Below are positions 33,221-42,664 of a stretch of 64,000 bases of DNA, piece after piece. The position numbers and the translations under genes are program-made. The notes beneath the pieces were generated by a model. It made no database searches, had not been told where the DNA came from, and worked only from the letters and a program-made list of their open reading frames with translations. This stretch comes from JAWVFM01 sp963739355 (GTDB lineage Bacteria; Actinomycetota; Thermoleophilia; Solirubrobacterales; 70-9). Numbering within the stretch: position 1 is the stretch's first letter; each line of letters starts with the position of its first letter. The stretch spans positions 248,001-312,000 of the forward strand of contig CAVUAD010000001.1 in NCBI GenBank assembly GCA_963739355.1, given 5' to 3'.

Positions 33221-33829
33221 ATGACCGAGATGCGGCTCATCGATCTACCTGAGCTCGCGGCACGTGAGTGGCTTCGTGACTCGCTCTTGCAGGGCCATGA
33301 GATTTCTGCGGCGATGCTGTCCTCGGGACGTATCGACACTGGACGTCTCGCGGCGATCATCCCGGCTGACACCGATTCAGACCGAAGGACGAAGTTTGAG
33401 ACCGGAGGGCTAGTCCCAGGGTCTTCGGGAACTCTCGCAGAGGAGAAACTCGTTATCGACTTAGTTGCACGCGGAGCACGCTGTGTCGTCATCGAGGACG
33501 AACTTGCCGAGCGGACCGATCCGTGGATTGAGCGCACCCGGATTGAGTCGGCCTTCATAGGTGATCGCGTCGTGCATTGGCATGAGCTCACGCCGAAGAG
33601 TGGCGCAGATGCGTGCGCCGCCGTAAAGACGCGCTCTTCGGGCTACCCGACCAACGCATTCGTCACAACCACAACTGCGGCTGAGCTGGAGCTAAGCCGA
33701 GGTCAGGCCCTGAGCGACGTATTTGCCTCTAGCGTGGTTCGATCCACTATCGCGGTTCTGGTTGCTGCGTACGACGCTGAGTCCTTTGTCGTTTGGGACG
33801 AGCGCGTCGTTAGCCTGAGACGCAAGTAG
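33221..33829 (+). CDS. Hypothetical island protein
   Basis: The 202-residue protein begins at ATG 33221 behind AGAGGG. It has no membrane segment or signal peptide. The middle (LVIDLVARGARCVVIEDELAERTDPW) looks like an alternating strand/helix nucleotide- or metal-binding fold, and the C-terminus (SVVRSTIAVLVAAYDAESFVVWDERVVSL) is similar in character. No catalytic motif or family is recognised. It lies between the terminator and the inverted repeat before the excisionase gene. Confidence 0.6.
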   Translation: MTEMRLIDLPELAAREWLRDSLLQGHEISAAMLSSGRIDTGRLAAIIPADTDSDRRTKFETGGLVPGSSGTLAEEKLVIDLVARGARCVVIEDELAERTDPWIERTRIESAFIGDRVVHWHELTPKSGADACAAVKTRSSGYPTNAFVTTTTAAELELSRGQALSDVFASSVVRSTIAVLVAAYDAESFVVWDERVVSLRRK

Positions 33830-33875
33830 GAACCCCGAATCCCACCAACTCCCCTCAACGACCGCCCGCAGGCCC

Positions 33876-33936
33876 CCGAACTGGTTCCGACCCCGCCCTC
33901 TCACCATGTTCGATACCGGGGTCGGAACCAGTTCGG
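33876..33936. repeat. 20-bp perfect inverted repeat
   Basis: Arms at 33876-33895 and 33917-33936 are perfect 20-bp reverse complements (CCGAACTGGTTCCGACCCCG) around a 21-nt loop. It is 46 bp after the preceding gene and about 160 bp before the excisionase gene. It may be a bidirectional terminator or a recombination arm site. Confidence 0.75.
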
Positions 33937-34096
33937 ATGAGAGAAAGTCATTACGGGTCGGACCTATGAACAAGCAGTTCAGGGATCAAGGAAGGACTGC
34001 GGGGAACAGGCAGGAGGGCATAACTACAGGGGGAGAAGGGCTTAACGGTCAGCAGGTAGTCCGGGACAAAGAGAGGGTCGGTGCGCCTATGAATCA

Positions 34097-34525
34097 GTGG
34101 CGCACGGGAAAACAGCCAGCGAGCAATCAGCGTCAGGCAGGGACGGCTTCGACGGACTCGCTCGGGTCTACTCGGAACTCCTCGATGACGCCTTTCTTCA
34201 ACGCCTCGCCGCTTCACTCGCCGAGCACCTCAACCGACCTGTCGTCGAGACGCCAGAGCCCAAGCTCCTCGACGCCCACGCCGTCGCCAGGCTCCTCGCC
34301 TGCAACCGCGCCTTCGTCTATGAGCACCAGGCTGAGCTCGGGGCGATCCGCCTCGGCGCCGGCCCGAAGGCGAGGCTTCGCTTCGGCCGCACGCAGGTCG
34401 AGGCGTTCATGGTCCGCCACGACAAGCCGAAGGCTCCCGAGCCTCCGAAGCGCCGCACCACGCGGCCTCGGGCGAGGGCCCACGCGACCGAGGTCAAGCT
34501 CCTGCCGATCAGGGGCCGGCCTTGA
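34097..34525 (+). CDS. Excisionase-like helix-turn-helix DNA-binding protein
   Basis: The 142-residue protein has a MerR/AlpA-type winged-helix core: LLDAHAVARLLACNRAFVYEHQAELGAIRLG, then PKARLRFGRTQVEAFMVRHD, which is the typical helix-turn-helix plus hairpin of phage and island excisionases. A basic tail (PPKRRTTRPRARAHATEVK) would bind DNA. The GTG start at 34097 may be too early; the core begins near residue 50. It is directly upstream of the zinc-ribbon and integrase genes, as excisionases usually are. Confidence 0.72.
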   Translation: MAHGKTASEQSASGRDGFDGLARVYSELLDDAFLQRLAASLAEHLNRPVVETPEPKLLDAHAVARLLACNRAFVYEHQAELGAIRLGAGPKARLRFGRTQVEAFMVRHDKPKAPEPPKRRTTRPRARAHATEVKLLPIRGRP

Positions 34526-34716
34526 GGCGCTGCCGGCACTGCGGCGCGGCTCTCGACGGCAAGCGCTCCGACGCCGTCTACTGCGGGCCGCCATGTCGCG
34601 CTGAGGCCTCACGCCAGCGCCGCCTTCGCGAAGGCCAGGTCGTAGACGGCTACCGTGACCTAAAGGCCTACTCGGGCCGTCAGAGGCGCACAAACAATCG
34701 AGTGGGGGAGAGCTAG
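34522..34716 (+). CDS. Small zinc-ribbon protein
   Basis: This 64-residue protein starts at TTG 34522, which overlaps the excisionase stop. It contains Cys-Arg-His-Cys near the start and YCGPPCR, giving a four-Cys zinc knuckle (CRHCGAALDGKRSDAVYCGPPC spacing). Similar small proteins occur between excisionase and integrase genes of actinobacterial elements. The remainder is basic. Its function is unknown, but a DNA-binding role is likely. Confidence 0.65.
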   Translation: MRRCRHCGAALDGKRSDAVYCGPPCRAEASRQRRLREGQVVDGYRDLKAYSGRQRRTNNRVGES

Positions 34717-34717
34717 G

Positions 34718-36076
<1,359 letters not shown>

Positions 36077-36243
36077 TTGGCTGGGCGAAACATCCGCCCT
36101 CCATTGCGGTGGTCGAACCGAACACGCGTCGCGAGCGGGGCCGAAGAGCAGGATCGCTCCGATGCGTTCGCTAGCGGTCACGAGACGTGGCCGCGCGGGC
36201 AGGTCGATACCTTGAGCGAGAACGGCCGGACCATCAAGCCTCC

Positions 36244-36870
36244 ATGAACATTCCGCACCTTGACCATGTCAGCCTGGTTGGCGACCAGGCGACCTTTGAA
36301 GAGCTCGGCCTGCGGGTGACTCCCACCTCCGCCGCACAACTGCATGGTCGGATCTTCCTCGACAGGACCTACCTAGAGGTGACGCCTCGTAACGACGGTC
36401 GGAGAGGACTCGGTGCCGGGGTTTGGTTCCTTCGGGCAAGCGACCCGTTCGAGGTCGCAGACGCGATGCGGGCGTCCGGGCTGAAGATCGAGGGACCCAC
36501 TACATACCGGGGAGACGATGGGAGCTGGCTCGACGTCCGGGTCCTCGGCGCCTCGCCTGCGATACCCATGATCACCAAGCGCCGTGACAAGTCTGAAGAG
36601 GCGTGGCCGCCGGCACTCGTCGATTCCCATCCAAACGGCGCGGTACGAGTATCTGCCCTCCATCTTCGACTGAATTCTCCGGGCACTCTCCTGCGGGTCT
36701 TCGACGCCTTGGATCTGCCACCGGCCAACCGGACCACCTTCTTGCTCGCCGGGAGCGTGAAGGTCGTGGTGGAGGCTTCCGCCGATGGGCCGGAGGGGAT
36801 CGTTGAGATGATCATCGAGCGAACCGGTGGCGAGTCCCTCTCACTCACACTGAGCCCGGTTGCTCCTTAA
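36244..36870 (+). CDS. Glyoxalase-like (VOC superfamily) domain protein
   Basis: The 208-residue protein begins MNIPHLDHVSLVGD, the usual opening of the vicinal-oxygen-chelate fold, and has two VOC-like halves (the second around VRVSALHLRLNSPGTLLRVFDAL). The FLDRTYLEVTPRNDG and VWFLRASDPFEVADAMRASG regions fit the glyoxalase-like domain found in actinobacteria. VOC proteins bind metals and act as isomerases, dioxygenases or resistance proteins; this one's substrate is unknown. ATG 36244 is the start. Confidence 0.75.
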   Translation: MNIPHLDHVSLVGDQATFEELGLRVTPTSAAQLHGRIFLDRTYLEVTPRNDGRRGLGAGVWFLRASDPFEVADAMRASGLKIEGPTTYRGDDGSWLDVRVLGASPAIPMITKRRDKSEEAWPPALVDSHPNGAVRVSALHLRLNSPGTLLRVFDALDLPPANRTTFLLAGSVKVVVEASADGPEGIVEMIIERTGGESLSLTLSPVAP

Positions 36871-36918
36871 GGGCAGGTGCAGCAACTCCGCGTCGATCCG
36901 GGCGACTAGGCTCGTCTT

Positions 36919-38115
36919 ATGGGCGGCCGCGGGCGCTGGGAGAGCAGGGTGCAGAGCTCTGATTTCACAACGGAACTTCGGACCACGAATGACCGCGTCG
37001 GGCAGGTCCTCGAGCGCGTGGCTGCCTTCTACGCGCAATTCCTTTGGAACTCGGACGTTGGCGCGTCGATTCGGGCTCGGTTGGGTCGAAGCGGCATCGA
37101 CTCAGACACCCTGAGCGACTTCCAGATCGGGTATGCCCCCGACGACTGGCAGGACCTGCTCGACGAGCTCCACGACGTGGGTTACTCGGACGCCGAGCTC
37201 GTCAGCGCCGGGATCGCGTCGGCGTCGCGGCGCGGCAACGTCCACACTCGCCTGCGCTCGCGGATCACGTTCCCGGTCAGGGATGCGGAAGGACGGCTTT
37301 TGGGCATCGCGGGTCTCGCCACCAACCCGGGACCGTCGTGGCCGCAATGGCTGACAACTATCGAAGGCGAGCGGTTTCGCAGGCCGCGGGTGCTGTTCGG
37401 CATCGACCGTGCCAGGGACGCCATCGTCGCCGCGGACGGCGCTCTCGTCGCCCGCGATCCCATCGAGGCCCTGCGCCTTCATCAGCAGGGACGCCGGCAC
37501 GTCGTGTCCACGGTTCGCAGCGAGTTCGGCCCCGAGCACCTGGCACTGCTGGCGGCGGTCCTCGGCACCGACGCCGCGGACCTCCAGGTCATCGGCGAGG
37601 AGGGGGCAAATGGGGGCGGACTGGCCATCCGGTTGCGCGCCCCGGGAGGCTTGCGCGCGCCAAACCGTTTTCTCAACCCGCGGCGCCAGTTCCACGTTGG
37701 TCGCAACACACCCGGCCGGATCCGCCCGGACCCGATCCGCCGGGAGACCGAGCGTTCATGGGTCCTCCTCCAGATCGCCCGGGTGCTGCTTGGGGCGGGC
37801 ATACCGCTCGCATGGATCGCAGTGTTCGACCCACATGGCGAGACGTCGCGGGCCGGGGTGTCGTTCGTCGCCGCAGTGGCCTGCGTCCCGGTCACCTATG
37901 TGCTGCTCCTCGTCCTAGCGGCGTGGATCTCGGGTCGGATCCGCAAGCGCTCGCGCGCGCGCCGAATGCGTGCGCCGTGGGAGTACGGCTCCACTGAGTG
38001 GCAGCCGCCCTACTGGACCTACCACCGGTTCGAGGACCTCCTGATCGGCGCGGCGCCGATCAGCTTCCTCGTCTGCATCGGCGCGTTCGCCGTGGTCTTC
38101 GGCTTCGCAGCCTGA
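36919..38115 (+). CDS. Membrane-anchored, degenerate DnaG-primase-like protein
   Basis: Residues about 30-225 resemble the N-terminal half of a DnaG primase core: FQIGYAPDDWQDLLDEL, RLRSRITFPVRDAEGRLLGIAG, RRPRVLFGIDRARDAI and the Toprim region. The zinc-binding domain is absent, and the Toprim Glu of the usual EG(x)D motif is replaced (ALVARDPIEAL), so primase activity is unlikely. Residues about 288-398 have three or four membrane helices. Membrane attachment of a primase-like fold is unusual; its role is unknown. It starts at ATG 36919. Confidence 0.7.
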   Translation: MGGRGRWESRVQSSDFTTELRTTNDRVGQVLERVAAFYAQFLWNSDVGASIRARLGRSGIDSDTLSDFQIGYAPDDWQDLLDELHDVGYSDAELVSAGIASASRRGNVHTRLRSRITFPVRDAEGRLLGIAGLATNPGPSWPQWLTTIEGERFRRPRVLFGIDRARDAIVAADGALVARDPIEALRLHQQGRRHVVSTVRSEFGPEHLALLAAVLGTDAADLQVIGEEGANGGGLAIRLRAPGGLRAPNRFLNPRRQFHVGRNTPGRIRPDPIRRETERSWVLLQIARVLLGAGIPLAWIAVFDPHGETSRAGVSFVAAVACVPVTYVLLLVLAAWISGRIRKRSRARRMRAPWEYGSTEWQPPYWTYHRFEDLLIGAAPISFLVCIGAFAVVFGFAA

Positions 38116-38132
38116 GGCCCTGAGCGCTTCGG

Positions 38133-38801
38133 CTAAACGCCGTCGCGCAGGCGCGAGGCCAGGGCGCCGATGGCGACGAAGATCGGGTTCGGGAGGTCGT
38201 TGGGGTTGACGATCACCTCGACCTCGGCGCCCGCGGGGACCATCGGCCGCAGCTTCTCGGCGAGCTCGTCCGCCTTCTCCTCCGTGAGGGCGCCGACCAT
38301 CAGGTACTTCCAGCGGCGGTGGACGTTCATGCCCTGCTCGCGAAGCTTCTTGTCGAGGTCACGCATGTCGCCGAGCGACTCGACGTGGATGGCCACCTCC
38401 CAGTCGAACTCGCCGGACTCCTCCTCCTCGGCCACCTCGGCGGCCTCGTGGCGCGCCTTCTCGGCGGCCTGCTCCTCGGGCGTGGAGGGCATTGGCGTGT
38501 CGGCGTCCTTCCAGTCCTCCTCGATCGGGTGCCAGCGGGTGAGCGAGATCTCGGCCTCGAGCTCGTTCTCCGCGGCGAGCCTGCGGATCTCCGTCTCGGC
38601 TGCGCGGGCTGCCGTCTCGTTGCGCGCGTAGGCGAAGAGGCGGTCGCCCTCGCTGGTGAGGATCACCTGTCCGCCGAGCTCGCGCCGCGCCTCGGCATCG
38701 AGCTCGACCGCTGCCAGCGACTCGCTCAGGGGGATGCCGTGGCCGTTGGGGAGCTTGACCTCAACGCGCCACTCGTCCTGCGTGTTCATCGCGTCCTCCA
38801 T
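38133..38801 (-). CDS. Hypothetical protein with two alpha/beta sandwich repeats
   Basis: The 222-residue protein has two similar halves, each roughly strand-helix-strand: EWRVEVKLPNGHGIPL...AEISLTRW and FDWEVAIHVESLGDM...AEVEVIVN, joined by an acidic Glu-rich linker (EEQAAEKARHEAAEVAEEEE). No signal peptide is present. It is of a type I associate with Thermoleophilia but cannot name. It is encoded convergently to the primase-like gene and divergently to the lipoprotein gene. Confidence 0.68.
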   Translation of the reverse strand: MEDAMNTQDEWRVEVKLPNGHGIPLSESLAAVELDAEARRELGGQVILTSEGDRLFAYARNETAARAAETEIRRLAAENELEAEISLTRWHPIEEDWKDADTPMPSTPEEQAAEKARHEAAEVAEEEESGEFDWEVAIHVESLGDMRDLDKKLREQGMNVHRRWKYLMVGALTEEKADELAEKLRPMVPAGAEVEVIVNPNDLPNPIFVAIGALASRLRDGV

Positions 38802-38944
38802 TGGGCGGACGAAGCTATCAGCCGGGGCACGGCTACCAGCGCGCGACGCCCGCCGGCGAGAGGCATGGCCATGGTCGGCGTAGACCGTGAGCCTGCGGGG
38901 GCCGGCCTGGACGCGGGTCCGAGGGCGACGCCATGATTGGCGCC

Positions 38945-39565
38945 ATGAGGCCCCACCTCGCCACCCTCCTTCCCGGCGTGCTGGCCGTGGCAGCCCTCGC
39001 CGGGTGCGGCGGGGACTCCGGGGGCGGCACCTCGACGGTGCCCGCCGGCACGTCGCCGCAGAAGCCCGCCGAGATCCCGAAGTCGTGGACGCGCATGGTC
39101 AACGCAATTCAGGGGTTCTCGATCGGCGTGCCGCCGCACTGGCGGCACTCGGGCAACGGCGGCTCCGTGCTGTTTCGCTCGCCCGACCGCCTGGTGGCCG
39201 TCTCGCTGGGGACCGAGCGGCGCGCCGCCGCCTTCGTGATGCCGCCGGGGGAGTTCGCCCGCAGGGGCATCGCGGCGCTGCGCGGCTACCGGCAACCGCT
39301 CGAGCCCGGGCCGACCCGGGTCATCGGCGGCACCCCGTTCACCACCGCGGCCGTGCGGGCCGAGGGCGTCGCGAGCTCGAACGGCGTTCGGCAGAAGGTC
39401 GAGTTCGCGGTGCTGCGCCGCGACCACTCCGTGAACTTCACCGCCGTGACCGCGGCGAACGCCAAGGACACGCCGCATCACGAGCTCGAGATCGCCCGCA
39501 GGATGGTCCGCACGTTGCGCGACCATCCACCGCAGCAGGGTCAGCGGTCGGGGCGCTCCGGGTAG
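38945..39565 (+). CDS. Lipoprotein of unknown function
   Basis: From ATG 38945 the protein is 206 residues. It has a lipoprotein signal with the lipobox AALAGC (Cys21) followed by a Gly/Ser/Thr-rich linker. A mature domain follows, rich in WTRMVNAIQGFSIGVPPHWRHSGNGG and LVAVSLGTERR, which looks like the PsbP/MOG1-like fold seen in many actinobacterial lipoproteins. An ATG at 38933 is also possible. The last 25 bp overlap the convergent pyrE gene. Confidence 0.8.
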   Translation: MRPHLATLLPGVLAVAALAGCGGDSGGGTSTVPAGTSPQKPAEIPKSWTRMVNAIQGFSIGVPPHWRHSGNGGSVLFRSPDRLVAVSLGTERRAAAFVMPPGEFARRGIAALRGYRQPLEPGPTRVIGGTPFTTAAVRAEGVASSNGVRQKVEFAVLRRDHSVNFTAVTAANAKDTPHHELEIARRMVRTLRDHPPQQGQRSGRSG

Positions 39566-40116
39566 ATCTCGTCGATCGTGACGAGGGCGCGGAAGTTGCC
39601 GCCAACGGCCGCGCCGATGGCGTCGGCCCCGCCGGCAAGCCTGTCGACGACGCAGACGGCGCCGATCACGTCGAGGCCCTCCTCACGGGCCCGCTCGATC
39701 GCCGTCACGGTCGAGCCTCCGGTGGTGACCGTGTCCTCCACCATCAGGCACCTCGCGCCGGCCTCCGCCGCGCCCTCGACCCAGCGCTGCAGCCCGTGCT
39801 CCTTGCGCGAGGAGCGGACGAAGAAACCGAGGAGCCCGGCGCCGGCGGGCACGGCCAGGGCGGCGCAGCTCGGGGGTATGGCCGCGGTCGCCGGGCCGCC
39901 GACCGCCTCGGCGCCCAGCGCGTTCGCGTAGGCGGCGATCAGCTCGCCGGCGGCGAGGAAGCCGCGGGGGCGCATCATCGTGCGCCGGGCGTCGACGTAG
40001 TAGGAGGCCTTCCGTCCCGAGGACAGGGTGACCTCCCCGATGATGAGGGCGTGCTCGCGTAGCTCGGCGACGAGCGTGTCGCGGGCCGCGTCTAGGTCGG
40101 GCCCGGGCACCGTCAC
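39541..40116 (-). CDS. pyrE: Orotate phosphoribosyltransferase
   Basis: The 191-residue enzyme has the type I PRPP-binding motif CLMVEDTVTTGGST at 123-136, with acidic pair Glu127/Asp128, and the N-terminal LSSGRKASYYVDARR that binds orotate. It makes orotidine-5'-phosphate from orotate and PRPP in pyrimidine synthesis. No other pyrimidine genes are adjacent. It overlaps the 3' end of the convergent lipoprotein gene by 25 bp. Confidence 0.93.
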   Translation of the reverse strand: MTVPGPDLDAARDTLVAELREHALIIGEVTLSSGRKASYYVDARRTMMRPRGFLAAGELIAAYANALGAEAVGGPATAAIPPSCAALAVPAGAGLLGFFVRSSRKEHGLQRWVEGAAEAGARCLMVEDTVTTGGSTVTAIERAREEGLDVIGAVCVVDRLAGGADAIGAAVGGNFRALVTIDEIYPERPDR

Positions 40117-40119
40117 GCC

Positions 40120-41175
40120 CTACTGGTAGACGTAGATGCTCTCGCCGATGTCGATCTGGCTGTAGATGAAGATCGCGTCGGGGATCGGGGTGCGGACGCA
40201 GCCGTGACTGGCGTTGTACGTGGGGACGCTCGCGTAGCCGTGCACGGCGTAGCCGTTGTGCCAGTAGCTGGAGTAGTACATCCCCTCCGAGTTGTAGCCC
40301 GCGTCCTTGCGGTAGAAGTTGTAGTGGCCGGTGATCGTCGGCGTCGCGGGGGCCCCGGTGGAGACGTGGAAGATGTATTTCGCCCTGCCGTGGCTGGCGA
40401 GGGCCATCACCTGCCGGGAGATGTCGACCTCGACGTGCTTGCCGGCGTCCGGGTACTTCAGCCGGAAGCCGCCCTTGCCCTCGGCGAGCTTGCGGAACAT
40501 GCCGCGCGTGGCGTTGGTGGTGCGCGCCATCTTGTTGACCTTGCGGTAGGCGAGGACCGCGAGGCCGACTCCCGAGTCGTAGCTGGCGGTGTGCTTCACG
40601 TAGTAGCCCTGCTTGCGGAGCAGGTGCGTGAAGAGCTTCACCATGGAGCCGTGGTCGCCCGAGTTCAGGTTCGGGTAGCGGACGCCGACCGGCCGGGTCA
40701 CGCTGAACGCCCGGTCCTGCTCGGCGGTCGCGGCGTGCAGGGCCGAGACGCGGTACGGGCCCGGCGAGAAGAGCTTGCGCGTCTTCACGTGGAAGCGACC
40801 GACGCCCGAGTGCCCGATCTCGGTCACGTGGAACTTCCGGACCTTCACGGCGTGGCCCTTCGCGCCAACGCGCAGCTGCATGACCTGATGCGGGACGTAC
40901 GGGGTCACGCGACCGATCGCGACGAGGCGGTCGCCCGCGTTGATCCGACCGCCCCTCACGTTCTTCAGGCGGATCTTGATCTTGGCCTTCTGGGGCTTCG
41001 CCGCCGCGCTGGTCCGCGCCGAGCTTTGGCTTGCACTGGCGTGGAAGGACCCCGCGGCGGGGGCCGTGGTCGTCGGCGCCGGGACGGCCACGGTGGGCGT
41101 CTGTGCCGACGCCGCGGAGGCGCCGACGAGAGCGAGGAGGAACAGCGCGGAAAGGAGGACGAGGCGGCGACTCAT
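40120..41175 (-). CDS. L,D-transpeptidase (YkuD), secreted
   Basis: This 351-residue protein begins with a signal peptide (LVLLSALFLLALVGASAASA). A linker and an Ig-like section follow, then a peptidoglycan-binding-like region (GDHGSMVKLFTHLLRKQGYYV) and a C-terminal YkuD catalytic domain. The active site is HGCVRTP with Cys326 and His324, preceded by YAVHGY. It forms 3-3 cross-links in peptidoglycan or anchors proteins to it. It is separated by three bases from pyrE but functionally unrelated. Confidence 0.9.
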   Translation of the reverse strand: MSRRLVLLSALFLLALVGASAASAQTPTVAVPAPTTTAPAAGSFHASASQSSARTSAAAKPQKAKIKIRLKNVRGGRINAGDRLVAIGRVTPYVPHQVMQLRVGAKGHAVKVRKFHVTEIGHSGVGRFHVKTRKLFSPGPYRVSALHAATAEQDRAFSVTRPVGVRYPNLNSGDHGSMVKLFTHLLRKQGYYVKHTASYDSGVGLAVLAYRKVNKMARTTNATRGMFRKLAEGKGGFRLKYPDAGKHVEVDISRQVMALASHGRAKYIFHVSTGAPATPTITGHYNFYRKDAGYNSEGMYYSSYWHNGYAVHGYASVPTYNASHGCVRTPIPDAIFIYSQIDIGESIYVYQ

Positions 41176-41226
41176 GACCCGGATTCTTACAAAGCGTTCG
41201 GCCTGTTGGCGGTTTCTCCTCCGCCG

Positions 41227-41976
41227 CTAGTGGGTGAGGAGGGCGAAGGCGACCGCGTTGTTGAACATGTGGAGCGCGATCGTCGGGTAGATGGAGCCTG
41301 AGCGCTCATAGAGCCAGGCCTGGACCAGGCCGAGCGCCATCAGCTGGGGCAGCACCGTGAGGCTGCCGGCGCCCGTGTAGTGAAAGGCACCGAAGATCGC
41401 GGCGGAGATCAGCGCCGCCCAGACGAACGAGAGACGAGCGCGCAGCCCGCCGAACACGAATCCGCGGAAGAAGATCTCCTCGGCGACGGGCGCGACGGCC
41501 ACGATCAGGATGCCCGCCGTGATCGACGCGAGCGCCCCGTCGCCATAGCCGAGGTCGCGGGTGAGGTCCTTCTGATGCGGGCTGAGGAGGGTGGAGTAGA
41601 CGACCGCGAAGGCGAAGTAGGCGGCGTACGCGGTGAGCGCGAGCTTGACCGCGCCGTCGCGCGGCCGGCGCAGGCCGAGCGATTCAGGAGGCGCGACGAG
41701 CTCGCCGCCGGGCGCCGCCATGGTGAAGGACACGGCCACCAGGGAGACCGCGAGCAGGGCCTGGAGGACGAGCTTGGCGCCGAGGGACTCGAGGCTGGGA
41801 TCGAAGCCGGCGACGATCGCGGCCTCGACCGTGACCACGAGGAGGAGCACGACGATGCCGACCAGGGCGCGGCTGGGACCCCACGCCCGCACCCACGTCG
41901 CGCCGCCCCGCCCGGCGGGCTCCGGCGCGGGTCGAGGAGGCGGCGGAGGCGGCGGAAGGGAGGCGTCGCGGTCCAC
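41227..41976 (-). CDS. CPBP-family intramembrane glutamic endopeptidase
   Basis: From GTG 41976 the protein is 249 residues with about 6-8 membrane helices after a Pro-rich leader. CPBP catalytic motifs are EEIFFR at 166-171, His199 in FGAFH, and His236/Asn240 in ALHMFNN. The family cleaves membrane proteins or prenylated peptides within the bilayer. A longer upstream frame is a shadow of the HAD gene. The start is 13 bases from the end of that gene. Confidence 0.9.
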   Translation of the reverse strand: MDRDASLPPPPPPPRPAPEPAGRGGATWVRAWGPSRALVGIVVLLLVVTVEAAIVAGFDPSLESLGAKLVLQALLAVSLVAVSFTMAAPGGELVAPPESLGLRRPRDGAVKLALTAYAAYFAFAVVYSTLLSPHQKDLTRDLGYGDGALASITAGILIVAVAPVAEEIFFRGFVFGGLRARLSFVWAALISAAIFGAFHYTGAGSLTVLPQLMALGLVQAWLYERSGSIYPTIALHMFNNAVAFALLTH

Positions 41977-41986
41977 GGGACGGCGA

Positions 41987-42625
41987 CTATAGGTGCGCGC
42001 CGACTTCGGCGAGCGACGCGATATCCCCGTTTCCGGACCGGTCGAGAAGCAGCGCGCGGATTCCCGCAGCGCGCGCCCCGGCGACGTCCTCGTCCGCCCT
42101 GTCGCCGACGTGCACCGCCTCGGCGCCGGTGCAGCCGGCCGCGGCGAGGCCAGCCTCGAAGACCCGGGGGTCGGGCTTCCGGGCCCGGACCGACGCCGAG
42201 GTGACAACGGCGTCGAGGACGGGCAGAAGCCCGACGCGGTCCAGGACGTCAGGCAGTGCGTAGTCCCAGTTGGACACGCAGACGAGCCGGAGCCCGCGCC
42301 TCCGCAGCTCCGCGAGCGCGGGCGCCGCGTCGGCGAAGGCCCGGAAGCGGATCGCGTCCATCATGCACTCGACGGAGACCTCGACGCCGAGCTCGTCCGA
42401 GAGGACCGCCGCGCACTCGGCGCGCAGCTCACGCAGCGACCCGGCATCACGAGCCTCGTGCGCATGCTCGCGATAGAAGGCCATCTCCTTCACGAAACCC
42501 GCGCGAATCGCCGCCTCTCCTAAAGGGTGTCTGACACCCTTTAGGTTTTGCCAGGGCGGCTCGAGGTCGACGAGCGTCCCGAGCGCGTCGAGCAGCACCG
42601 CACGCGTGCTTGCGCCGTGCGTCAT
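41987..42625 (-). CDS. HAD-family hydrolase with an in-frame palindromic repeat insertion
   Basis: The 212-residue protein carries the HAD motifs: LLDALGTLVDLEPP (the nucleophile Asp13 region, in which the usual DxDGT pattern is DALGT), the VCVSNWD motif II, and a C-terminal HVGDRADEDVAGARAAG motif IV. HADs are small phosphatases or dehalogenases; the DALGT variant occurs in some of them. Residues 27-36 (NLKGVRHPLG) are encoded by a full copy of the 27-bp palindrome at 42519-42545, which keeps the frame. Without it, this position would be the cap-domain start. The substrate is unknown. Confidence 0.88.
   Translation of the reverse strand: MTHGASTRAVLLDALGTLVDLEPPWQNLKGVRHPLGEAAIRAGFVKEMAFYREHAHEARDAGSLRELRAECAAVLSDELGVEVSVECMMDAIRFRAFADAAPALAELRRRGLRLVCVSNWDYALPDVLDRVGLLPVLDAVVTSASVRARKPDPRVFEAGLAAAGCTGAEAVHVGDRADEDVAGARAAGIRALLLDRSGNGDIASLAEVGAHL
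42519..42545. repeat. 27-bp dispersed palindrome, copy 4 (perfect, inside a gene)
   Basis: CCTAAAGGGTGTC-T-GACACCCTTTAGG: two perfect 13-base arms around a central T. It lies inside the HAD hydrolase coding sequence. This is the most regular copy in the window. Confidence 0.88.
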
Positions 42626-42664
42626 CCGGGGGGATTGTCGCGCCCCGAATCGAAGCTACCCCGG

